A DNA stretch of 30,350 nucleotides from contig JANOFE010000139.1 of assembly GCA_031413495.1 (NCBI GenBank), forward strand, positions 1-30,350, given 5' to 3'. A program made the translations under genes and the position numbers. The notes below the pieces were generated by a model. The model was not told where the DNA came from and made no database searches. It saw only the letters and a program-made list of their open reading frames with translations. Below are positions 1 through 9,700 of this stretch, piece by piece; positions within the stretch are counted from its first letter, which is position 1, and each line of letters opens with the position of its first letter. The stretch is from JACMNW01 sp031413495. Its GTDB lineage: Bacteria; Pseudomonadota; Alphaproteobacteria; Rhodobacterales; Rhodobacteraceae.

Positions 1-530
1 CGGATGGCACCGGCATCGTCATGCTGCACTACCGTGGCGGCGGTGGCATGCCGGGCCATCCGTCCGAGGAAAATTTCGCCCGTGATGCGCGCGCGCTTTA
101 TGATCAGTTGGATGTGCTGGCGGGGCAAACCATCCCGCAAAGCCACCGTATGTTGCACGGCTTTAGCCTGGGGTCCGGTGTCGCCGTGCGCTTGGCGTCG
201 GAACGGCCCTTTGCAGGTCTGGCGCTGGAAGCCGCTATTCCCCGCCTTTGCATGTATTTTCAGCACCGATACCACGGCGTTCCGCTGTGCCATCTGATGT
301 GGGCAGAACGCTATGACAGTACCCGCCGCATCAGTACGATTACCGCGCCAATGCTGTTTGTGCATGGTGCCAAGGATCTCGCTGTTCCAATGTTTTGGGG
401 CCGACAGCTTTATGACAAAGCGCAGGGGCCCAAGCGTTTTGTAACGCTGCCGGACGCTAATCATACAGATACGGTTCAACATGGCTTAATCGCTGTGATG
501 CAGGATTTTCTGCGCAACAGGGTCGATTAA
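1..530 (+). CDS. alpha/beta hydrolase, 5'-truncated by window edge
   Basis: The reading frame is open from the first bases, and the codons before the ATG at 21 (DGTGIV) fit the core strand ahead of the oxyanion region, so the gene very probably begins outside the window. The visible 175 or so residues show a nucleophile elbow GFSLGSG (serine at about residue 49 counted from the Met at 21), an acid-strand motif VHGAKDLAVP with the likely catalytic aspartate, and a C-terminal DANHTD with the likely catalytic histidine. This is the Ser-Asp-His layout of small alpha/beta hydrolases of the BEM46/YfhR type. Substrate cannot be told. It is convergent with the PKS gene that ends at 572, with 41 bases between, so it is probably not part of the biosynthetic operon. 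Confidence 0.85.
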   Translation, partial: DGTGIVMLHYRGGGGMPGHPSEENFARDARALYDQLDVLAGQTIPQSHRMLHGFSLGSGVAVRLASERPFAGLALEAAIPRLCMYFQHRYHGVPLCHLMWAERYDSTRRISTITAPMLFVHGAKDLAVPMFWGRQLYDKAQGPKRFVTLPDANHTDTVQHGLIAVMQDFLRNRVD

Positions 531-571
531 AGCCTTTTCAGAAGAGCTAGAAACCTGGTCGAATACCACCC

Positions 572-3500
572 TCAGGGCAGCAGCAGCTTATTCAAAAGTG
601 ACCCTATTTCAGCAACAGCCTCCCCGGCCATCATGGTGAAATGGTCGCAATCTATGGTTTGTACGGCGACCTGTCCGGTCAGGATGCCTTGCCAGCCCAG
701 CTGTGCCCCTGCGTGCAAGAATAGGGTCTGCGCCTTGCGCGCTTTGAAGATGGTAACCGGGCCGCCGTAGGAAGCCGGTTCATAGTGCCACTGCGCGCGG
801 GAATAGACTTCCGTCATGCGCGGGCCGATCAACTCATCCGGCAAGGCTGTACCGCTTGCCAGAATTTGGCTGATCTCGGCATTGGCGTCGTGGGCATTAT
901 CTTTCCGCCCGCGCCGCTGGAACCAGCCAAGGGCAAACTCCATGTCCCAATGCCGCGCTGCCCACAGTTTTTGTGCAAGGGTCATGCCTCGACGGGCAAT
1001 CTGCGGGGCAAGCGAATCTAGAAACACCAGATGATCCACCTCTTCGCCAAGTGCTAACAACTGCTGGGTCATCTCGAAGGCAATCACCCCGCCGCCCGAA
1101 TAGCCCGCCAGTCGGTAAGGCCCATGCGGTTGACGCGCACGCACGGCCTCTACATAGCGGGTGGCCATCGCAGGAATGGTGGTATCCACTTCGACCCCGC
1201 CATCAGACCCAAGCGCCCGCACACCGACAAAGGGAAGACGCGGGTCAAGATAACCTGCCAGCGCACGGAAATTTAGCACATTGCCCCCTGCCCCATGCAC
1301 GCAGTAAAGCGGGCGAATGTCCTGCGCACCCTTCGAGATGGTAACAAGCGGGCTCCAATCCAGCAGCAATAGCGGTGGTGCGGTGTCAGCGGTGGCATCC
1401 TGAACAGCCAAAGGTATCACCCCCAGCCGCGCCGAAAGCAGCGCCGCCAGTTCCCGGACAGTCGGGGCCTCAAACAGGGTTGCCAGCGGCAGGTTCTGGC
1501 CAAATTCCTTGCGGATGCGGCCAAACATCCGCACCGCGTTCAGGGAATGGCCACCGAGGGCAAAGAAATCATCACTTCCCCCGACATCTTCAATGCCCAG
1601 AATTTCACCCCAAATTGCTGCCACGCGAGCCATAACAGGGTCTGCAATGGCCCCTCCACTGCCAGCCTGCCGCTTTTGGGTTGCAGCCACCGGGCGCGTA
1701 CCCTCGGCCATGGCCAGATGCACCAGATCAAGGGAAACCGGTGATACCACAAGCGCGCGTGCAGAATGGGCAAAGACGCGGGCCAGCAGCTCTGCGGCCT
1801 CGGTCGCCCGGATGCCTGTTGCCAGCAACTGATCTGTCAGCGCGGCAGGGTCAGTTTTTGCCTGCAACGCGCCGCCTGCCACCGCCCGCATCGCCAGATG
1901 CTCTAAGATCATCACATCAACGCCGTCAGGTGTCGAAATCGCGACGTCAAAGGCGGCAAACTTGCCCGCCTCGCCCGCCGCCCGCCGGGCGCGTGCGATC
2001 ACATTCATTGGCATCGGATGCAGCACCCTGATCCGATCTATCGACATCGGCACATAGACGGCATCTCCTGCACCACCATCGGCCAGAACATGCAACCCGA
2101 CGGTGGCTGCCATATCCAGAAGCGCCGGATGCAGCGGATGATCGGCCAGATCGCTGGCAAATTTGGGGGCAAGGGTGAATACCCCTTCGGCCACATCGCC
2201 CGCCAGCGTCACCCTCCCTACATTTTTCCAGCGCGGACCAAAGGCGATCAGCACCTCTTGCGGTGCATGGCCAGACCGGGGGGCTGGCATACGGGGGGCC
2301 GCATCACTGAGGCCTGCGGGGCGGTCACGGTCTTCAAAGCGGGCCACTTTGATCTGGGCACGGGCATGTTCCAGCGGTGCCTCGGCAGGGTTGGCGGTAC
2401 TTTCGATCAGCAGCTCAAACCCGTTGTGAACTGGGGAAAGCTGCACCGATACCCTGCGTGGCAGGCCGCTGGTAAAGACCATCGGCACGGCCAGTGACAG
2501 GGACTGCACCTCAAACGCGGTCTGGCCCAACAGGGCAAGGCCAGCGGCATAGGCCAATTCCATATAGGCGGTGCCGGGCAGCACGGGTTGACCCGCCACC
2601 ACATGTTCAGCCACCCGCCAATCATGGTCGGGGTCAATCACCGTCTCGAACCGAACCGTGCCGCTTTCATCATCATAGCGTGTTCCAAGCAAGCCATCGG
2701 CCCGGCCCGCTGCACTGTCGCCTGCGCCATACATCCGGGCAGCCATGCCAGTATCGCGCCAGACCCCCCAGGCGATGGAAAGCCCGTCGCGGCGGGAGGC
2801 GGCCATCGCCTCCAGCACCGCGTTGGCCGCGACATAATCGGTCTGTCCTGCCCCGCCGATCACGACTGACGAAGATGAGATGAGGGCAAAAAAATCAACG
2901 GTGCCTTCCGTCAGCAAACTGTGCACCACCTGTGCACCCCCCACCTTGGCTGCCATGTCGGCACGAGCCTCAGCCAGCGACTTTGCCGATAGCGGCGCAT
3001 CATGCAGCTGACCTGCAGCATGGATCACGCCATGAATGGCCCCAAAGCGGCCACGCACAGTGGCCAGTGCCGCTTCCATTGCGGCATGGTCGGTCACGTC
3101 GGCGGCGATGAACATCACTTCGCCACCCAAGCTTGCAATGACAGCTTCCAGCTTTTCGTCTGGCTGTGATGACCGTGACAGCAACGCAAGCCGCGCACCT
3201 GCGACCCCGGCCAACCACAGCGCCATTTGCCGCCCTATGCCGCCCATGCCGCCGGTGATCACATAGACCCCGCCCTGCCGCAGCCGGGATGGCAGTGCAC
3301 CCGGCACCGGGGCCGGGGTGGCAATCCGTGTGCGGATATGCCGATTTGCGCCGCGCAGAGCCACATGGTCAGCACCCGTTGGCCCTGCCGCCTCGGTCAG
3401 CAACGCGTTCGCCGCCTGTGGAGCCGTGCCAAAATCAGCAATATCAATCAGCGCCGCTGTCAGCGCCGGAATTTCGCGCGGGCCGGTGCGCACCGGCCCC

Positions 3501-6500
3501 AGAAGGCTTGCGGCAAAGGGGTGTGTTATAGTTTCGCCTGCGACAGAAACAGACCCAGAGGCCGCAAAAACCAGATGTGCAGGCGTTCCGGCATCTGCCT
3601 CTTGCAGCATCCGTGCCAAAAGGTAGCCCGCATCAAAAACAGTGTCTGACAAAGCCGGATCAAGCGCCCAAAGCGACAGGATGCGCGCAGGGATGGCAGG
3701 CAATGCCGTGGCCAGTGCCTCAAAATCTTCCATGGCGTCGGGGCGCAGGGTGAAGCCCCCCGATGTCACCGCAAAACCGCTGCCTGCGCGCAGGACTGTG
3801 ACCGACGCACCAGCGCGGGCAAGGGCGGCCAGCACGGCGTCAGACAGCGCATCAGCCCCCGCCAACACCAACCAGTCGCCGCGCAAGTCGGGGATGGCAC
3901 CGGACCGGGCGGCAACATCCCAGCCCAACACATCCACCCAATCGCCCATATCGGCTTTGCGGCTCAGGGCAAGGGGTTCGGCGGCCTCATCCACCACCCC
4001 ACCGCGACCGGGTTCTACCCAGTGGCGGGTTTTCTCGAACGCATAGGTCGGCAACGATATGCGCTGGCCCTCGGCCCCGTGCAGCTTGTCCCAGTCAACC
4101 GCCACACCATTGGCCCAAAGCCCACCAAAAGCTGCACTGATCACGCCCAATTCATCAGTTCCGTCGCGCGGGCGCGGGGCGGAGGGCAGGATGGCAACCG
4201 GGCGGTGCGCCGGAGTTGCCATATCGATCAGCGGCCCCAGCGTTTGGCCGGGGCCAACCTCGATCACGATGCGGTTTTCGGTGGCAAAGGTGGCGGCGAT
4301 GGCATCGGTGAAGCGCACGGTATGGCGCAGGTGACGCACCCAGTAGTCGGCAGAAACTACATCATCGCCCTGCGCCCAGTCCCCGCGCACCGATGATACC
4401 ATCGGCACTGTCATCTTGCCAAAGCGCACACCGTCAAAGCCCGCACGGAACGTCTCTAACTGACCATCCAACTGGCGCGAATGGGCTGCCACATCAATAT
4501 GAATGCGCCGCGCAGCATGATCGGTGTCTGCCAACCGCGCCTCCAGCGCCTCGATCTCGGCCAATGGGCCTGAAACAACGGTTGCTTCGGCCATGTTGAT
4601 CGCTGCAATATCCAGATGGTCGCCAAGCAGCTTTTCCACCGCAGGGGCGCATTGCGGCACTGTGGTCATCGCCCCCGCCGGGGCCGCATCCATTACCTGG
4701 CCGCGCAGGGTGACGATGCACAGCGCATCTGCCAATCCCATCGCCCCCGTCGTCACCGCCCCCGCATATTCCCCCACGCTATGGGCAAGGATCGCATCGG
4801 GTGTGATGCCCCAGCTTTCCCAATGCTTGGCGTAGGCATATTCCAGAATGAACAGTGCAGGAATGGCATAGCCGGACCGGCCCAATTTGCCGCGCGCCTC
4901 GGCATCTTCCAGCGTGCGGGCGAACATCATCTCATGCAGATCGGTGGGCGCATCTTTTGGCAGGGCGGCAAAGCAGGCCGCAACCGCGCCGGCAAAAACG
5001 GGCGACTGTGCCAACATGCCCGCCCCGGCGCCGGGATATTGCGCGCCGCCACCTGGAAACAGGAATACGATGCTGGGGGGTGTGGCCCCAGCCTTGCCCT
5101 TTTGCACAAAGGCCGAAGCTTTGGCGGCAAGCGTGGCTGCCAGATCGTCAGCCCCTCGCGCCGCAACCGCTATGCGTTCAGGAAACGCGCGGCGTCCGTT
5201 GCGCAGAGTAAAGGCAATATCGGCAGGATCAGCCGTGTTAGAGCCTAAAATTGGTGCCCATTTATCACCCGTACGGGCCAGCGCCGCCGCATTGCGCGCG
5301 GAAAACGGAAATACTCGCCAGCCATCGGTGCTTTCGGTTTTGGCGCGCACAGGGGCCTCTTCCACAATCACATGCGCATTGGTGCCGCCGACGCCCAGCG
5401 AGTTTACGGCGGCGCGGCGGGGGGTAGACCCGGCAGGCCAATCACGGCCCTTGGACACCACTTCAAACGGGCTTCCTGCAAAATCAAAACGGCTGTTGGG
5501 TGTCTTGAAATTCAGGCTGGCCGGCAGATGCTTGTGGCGCATCGCCTCGATCACCTTGATCAGGCTGGCCCCCCCGGCAGCAGTATCCAAGTGCCCGATG
5601 TTGGTTTTCACCGATCCGATGCCGATGCTGCCGCGCGGGGCCTTGCCGTAAACCTGCTGAAGGGCGGCCAGTTCTATCGGGTCGCCGATGGGCGTGCCTG
5701 TTCCATGCGCCTCGATGTAGCTGATGGATTGTGGTGTAACGCCCGCCAAAGCCACAGCTTCTGCCGCCGCCTCGGCCTGCCCATCAACCGACGGGGCCAA
5801 GTAGCTCGCCTTGCCCGCCCCATCATTGTTGATCGCAGTCCCCAGGATCACCGCCTTGATATCATCACCGTCGGCCACCGCATCGGCATAGCGGCGCAAT
5901 ATCACGAGGGCAGACCCAGAGCCGAACACAGTGCCTTGGCTCGCGTCATCAAACGCCCGGCACAGCCCGTCAGGCGACAGGATCTCGCCTTCGGCAAATT
6001 TGTATCCCACACGGTGCGGCAATTCTATCGTCACACCCCCCGCAATCGCCATTTCGCATTCCATGTTCAGCAGCGAGTTCACTGCCATATGCACGGCCAC
6101 AAGTGAGGTGGAACAGGCGGTTTGTACCGCCACCGAGGGCCCGGTCAGGTTCAGCAGGTACGACAGCCGCGTTGGCATAAAATCCTTGTCATTGCCGGTA
6201 TGGCGCAACAGGAACAGGCCGATTTCCTCGACCAAAGCCGGGTTCGACAGCAGGTTGAACGGAAGGTACGCTTGCATGCCAGACCCGGCATAAACCCCGA
6301 TTCGGCCATCGAAATTTTCGGGCATATGGCCCGCATCTTCAAATGCTTCCCAAGCGGTTTCCAGAAAGTGCCGGTGCTGGGGATCGAGGATTGAGGCTTC
6401 ACGCGGGGAAAAGCCGAAAAAACCGGCATCAAAGCATTCCATATCGGGCAAGATACCCGCTTCGCGCACATATGTGGGGTTGGCCAGCATCTTGCGGGCC

Positions 6501-6670
6501 ACACCTGCGGCCAGCAGATCGGCATCGGTCAGCTTGACCGCCGCCCTACGCCCTGAGCGCAGCATATCCCAATACTCGGCCACGTTGCGCGCAGCAGGAA
6601 AGCGTCCGGCACGGCCAATGATGGCAATGCGGTTATCCGGGCCATTATTGTCTGAAAACATATCACTCAT
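572..6670 (-). CDS. type I polyketide synthase, KS-AT-KR-DH-PCP-TE
   Basis: Start taken at the ATG at 6670, preceded by AGGA seven bases away; a GTG sits one codon upstream. Residue numbers here count from that GTG, so subtract one. KS about 14-440 with Cys187 (TACSTS), His323 (EAHGTG) and His361 (NIGH). AT about 536-835 with Ser632 in AHSVGE rather than the usual GHSxGE, and VAAH at 728-731 where malonyl ATs show HAFH. A structural half-KR at about 910-1110 precedes the KR (1135-1310), which has GGMGGIG, Lys1243, Ser1267, Tyr1280 and Asn1284, so it looks active. DH about 1340-1600 has HVVAGQPVLP (His1357) and Asp1520 in HPALLD. The carrier (Ser1710, FFALGGHSL) is of PCP type. TE about 1786-2033 has Ser1859 (GYSGG), Asp1886 and His2011. 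No enoylreductase, so an unsaturated or polyene-like segment is expected. KR before DH departs from the usual modular order. It lies 41 bases after the formyltransferase-NRPS gene and is the last gene of the operon; it probably extends the chain from that protein. Confidence 0.95.
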   Translation of the reverse strand: MSDMFSDNNGPDNRIAIIGRAGRFPAARNVAEYWDMLRSGRRAAVKLTDADLLAAGVARKMLANPTYVREAGILPDMECFDAGFFGFSPREASILDPQHRHFLETAWEAFEDAGHMPENFDGRIGVYAGSGMQAYLPFNLLSNPALVEEIGLFLLRHTGNDKDFMPTRLSYLLNLTGPSVAVQTACSTSLVAVHMAVNSLLNMECEMAIAGGVTIELPHRVGYKFAEGEILSPDGLCRAFDDASQGTVFGSGSALVILRRYADAVADGDDIKAVILGTAINNDGAGKASYLAPSVDGQAEAAAEAVALAGVTPQSISYIEAHGTGTPIGDPIELAALQQVYGKAPRGSIGIGSVKTNIGHLDTAAGGASLIKVIEAMRHKHLPASLNFKTPNSRFDFAGSPFEVVSKGRDWPAGSTPRRAAVNSLGVGGTNAHVIVEEAPVRAKTESTDGWRVFPFSARNAAALARTGDKWAPILGSNTADPADIAFTLRNGRRAFPERIAVAARGADDLAATLAAKASAFVQKGKAGATPPSIVFLFPGGGAQYPGAGAGMLAQSPVFAGAVAACFAALPKDAPTDLHEMMFARTLEDAEARGKLGRSGYAIPALFILEYAYAKHWESWGITPDAILAHSVGEYAGAVTTGAMGLADALCIVTLRGQVMDAAPAGAMTTVPQCAPAVEKLLGDHLDIAAINMAEATVVSGPLAEIEALEARLADTDHAARRIHIDVAAHSRQLDGQLETFRAGFDGVRFGKMTVPMVSSVRGDWAQGDDVVSADYWVRHLRHTVRFTDAIAATFATENRIVIEVGPGQTLGPLIDMATPAHRPVAILPSAPRPRDGTDELGVISAAFGGLWANGVAVDWDKLHGAEGQRISLPTYAFEKTRHWVEPGRGGVVDEAAEPLALSRKADMGDWVDVLGWDVAARSGAIPDLRGDWLVLAGADALSDAVLAALARAGASVTVLRAGSGFAVTSGGFTLRPDAMEDFEALATALPAIPARILSLWALDPALSDTVFDAGYLLARMLQEADAGTPAHLVFAASGSVSVAGETITHPFAASLLGPVRTGPREIPALTAALIDIADFGTAPQAANALLTEAAGPTGADHVALRGANRHIRTRIATPAPVPGALPSRLRQGGVYVITGGMGGIGRQMALWLAGVAGARLALLSRSSQPDEKLEAVIASLGGEVMFIAADVTDHAAMEAALATVRGRFGAIHGVIHAAGQLHDAPLSAKSLAEARADMAAKVGGAQVVHSLLTEGTVDFFALISSSSVVIGGAGQTDYVAANAVLEAMAASRRDGLSIAWGVWRDTGMAARMYGAGDSAAGRADGLLGTRYDDESGTVRFETVIDPDHDWRVAEHVVAGQPVLPGTAYMELAYAAGLALLGQTAFEVQSLSLAVPMVFTSGLPRRVSVQLSPVHNGFELLIESTANPAEAPLEHARAQIKVARFEDRDRPAGLSDAAPRMPAPRSGHAPQEVLIAFGPRWKNVGRVTLAGDVAEGVFTLAPKFASDLADHPLHPALLDMAATVGLHVLADGGAGDAVYVPMSIDRIRVLHPMPMNVIARARRAAGEAGKFAAFDVAISTPDGVDVMILEHLAMRAVAGGALQAKTDPAALTDQLLATGIRATEAAELLARVFAHSARALVVSPVSLDLVHLAMAEGTRPVAATQKRQAGSGGAIADPVMARVAAIWGEILGIEDVGGSDDFFALGGHSLNAVRMFGRIRKEFGQNLPLATLFEAPTVRELAALLSARLGVIPLAVQDATADTAPPLLLLDWSPLVTISKGAQDIRPLYCVHGAGGNVLNFRALAGYLDPRLPFVGVRALGSDGGVEVDTTIPAMATRYVEAVRARQPHGPYRLAGYSGGGVIAFEMTQQLLALGEEVDHLVFLDSLAPQIARRGMTLAQKLWAARHWDMEFALGWFQRRGRKDNAHDANAEISQILASGTALPDELIGPRMTEVYSRAQWHYEPASYGGPVTIFKARKAQTLFLHAGAQLGWQGILTGQVAVQTIDCDHFTMMAGEAVAEIGSLLNKLLLP

Positions 6671-6711
6671 CACCCGATCCTAATACCATCCGGTTCTATC
6701 TGTAGTATCTA

Positions 6712-9700
6712 TCACCGCCGCCCCATCCGCGCCAGTCGTGCCGCGGCCCGTGCGGCCCCACGACTGGCTGCATCAGGCTGGCCTTCTGCGCCGGTATTGC
6801 CCAAATGTGCCGCCAGCGCGCGCACTGTTGGAAAGCGGAAAATATCCGTAATCGCGATATCCCGCGCCAGCGCATCGCGCATCTGGCGCTGCACCTGCAC
6901 CACCAACAGCGAATGGCCACCCAGATCAAAGAAATTGGCGGTGGTAGAGACTGTTTGCACCCCTAAAGCGGCAGCCCAGATGCCTGCAATTGTCGCCTCT
7001 GTGCCATCGACTGCCGCGACAACATCCGCCGCGACCTCGGCCATGGGTTTCGGCAGTGCTTTACGGTCGATTTTGCCATTCGGTGTCAGCGGCATGCGGT
7101 CCAGCACCACAATCTGGGCAGGCAGCATGATCTCGGGTAGGATTTGTGCCAATGTGGCCCGCAAAGCCACCGGATCAGCGCCCTTGCCAGTGACATAGCC
7201 GATCAGACGCACATCACCGGAGCCAAAGGTAACAGGATGCACTACCCCTGCGGTAATACCTGCGGCGGCGCGCAGGGCAGCCTCGATCTCACCCAGCTCG
7301 ATCCGATGCCCGCGAATTTTGACCTGATTGTCGATCCGGCCCAGAAATTCCAACGTACCACCGGGCAGGCTTCGCACCAGATCACCCGTGCGGTAGAACC
7401 GCGTGGCTCCGTCCATCACAAAGCGGTCTGCCGTCAGATCAGCGCGCTGCCAGTAGCCATCCGCCACTCCTGCCCCGCCGATCCACAACTCGCCCTCTAC
7501 CATATCAGGCAAAGCCCGGCCCTGTGGCGACCGCACCGACAGCACGGTATTGGCAATAGGCGCGCCCAGCGGGATTTTATCCCCCACCGCGTCAAGCTGC
7601 GCCACCGAAGACCAGATCGTGGTTTCCGTCGGCCCGTACATATTCAACAGCCGCCCCTTCAGACCGCTGCGTATCTCTGCCGCCAAATCGGGTGGAAACG
7701 CCTCGCCGCCCACCATCAGGCAATCCAGCTGCGAAAGCGCCGGCGTGCCGGGCAAAAACGCTGCCATCGACGGTGTGCATTGCAGATGGGTGATCGCGCG
7801 CGTCACAATATCATCGGCCACGCTAACCTTGCGGGAGATGCCACCCTCAGCCTGCAAGCCATCCATCAAGGCCTTGATATTGGGCAGATTTTCCAACACT
7901 AAATCGGTATCAATGCCAAAGTCGATCAGGCAGGCCACTTCATCCACACCAATTTCCGTGACCCGGCGCACGATGTCTTTCGCTGATTCAGGCGTGCCGA
8001 ACATGCCCGCGGTCTGATAATACCGCTCGAACGTGTGATCCAGCAGCTGATCCAAGTCTTCCGGGGATAGCGCTTCTTTTTCGAACATCTCTTGCGGTGT
8101 TACCCCGGCGCTATCAGCGCGGTTCACAATCGTGGGAAAGGTCCAAGCGGCGCGGCGCACCAGATCGACGGCGCTTTTCAGATACCCCTTCATTGGCCCG
8201 CGGGCGACGTTCTTCACCTGCTCCTCGTCCTGCCCCACAAAGGTATGCAGCATTAGCACGACATGGCCTTGCCCCGCATGGCCAGCGCTGCGCCATGCGG
8301 CCCGGTAGGCGGCGATTTTGTCCGCCACCTCCTCAAAGGTCTGGCCCAGAAGATGCGTCAGCACCCCGCAGCCAAGCTTTGCAGCGGCGGCAAAGGTTTC
8401 CGGGTTGCCCGCCGCCGTCAGCCACAAAGGAATGGGTTTCTGCATCGGCTTGGGGTGAATTTCCACCATCACCGGTTTGCCATCATGGCCGGGAAATGGC
8501 AGCGCCTCTCCCGCCCAAAGCCTGCGCATCGTGGTGACTGCATCCAGCATGATATCCTTGCGGGTGGCAAAGGCCTCAGGGCGCAGGATAAAATCATTGG
8601 GCTGCCAGCCAGAGGCAATCGCCATCCCCGCCCGCCCGTTCGACAGATTATCGACCAGCGCCCAATCTTCGGCCACCTGCACCGGGTGGTGCAAGGGGGC
8701 AACCGACGATCCCGCCCGCAGTTTTACGTTTTTGGTGATGCCCGCCAAAGCGGCAGAACTGATCGCGGGGTTTGGGTATAGACCGCCAAAAGCATGAAAA
8801 TGCCGCTCCGGCGTCCAGATCGCGGCGAAACCGTTGGTATCGGCAAATTTTGCACCTTCCAACAGCAAGCGGTAGGCATGATGGCCAGTGCCAGCCGCTT
8901 CTGATGCGAAATAGAACAGCGAAAAGTCGGGCATCGTGCCCGCCGCCTCGGCCCCTTGCAGCACCACGGTTGCACCCCGCGACAGCACCCACAGAATTTC
9001 CAGCACGGAAATATCAAACGACACCGATGTCACCGCCAGCAGCCGCGCGCCTGGGGCAAGGGGAACAACTGCATCCATACCGGCAAAGAAGTTGATCACC
9101 GCCCGGTGCGGGATCATCACGCCCTTTGGCTTGCCGGTAGAGCCGGATGTATAGATCAGATAGGCCAGATCATCGGGCGATCCGGGGCTGGTGCCTTGCA
9201 AAACCCCGGTTGCATCGGGGAATACCGTTTTTGCAGGGTCCAAGCCCAGATCAGTCGCAGCTTTGCGACTTGCCACGATCAAGGGCGCGCCTGCATCTTC
9301 CACCATATATGCCAGCCGGTCCACCGGATAGGCAGGGTCCAGCGGCAGATAGGCGGCGCCGGTCTTCAGGATCGCCAGCATTGCGATGATCAGATCAGCA
9401 GATCGTTCCATACACAGACCCACGATTTGCCCGGAGCCAGCACCGCGCGCGGTCAGTGCGCATGCCAAAGCAGTAGCACGCGCGTCCAGCTCGGCGTAGC
9501 TCAGCTTTGCGCTGCCCGCCTCCAATGCCGGGGCATTTGGGGTTTTAGCCGCCATGGCGGCAAAAGTGTCATGGATGCGCAAGGGGGGGATAGCCCGGCT
9601 TGGTCCGGTCAGGGCCGCACCTGCCCCCAGCGGTAAATCGGCTAAAACAGTGTCTGGGGCCGCGATGAACCCTGCAAGATAGGTGCCAAACGCAGCTGCC

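Noticed and set aside
4..297. Plus-strand open frame beside the alpha/beta hydrolase
   Set aside because: Cys/Trp/Arg-rich translation typical of an off-frame reading of GC-rich coding DNA; the hydrolase frame carries the real motifs.
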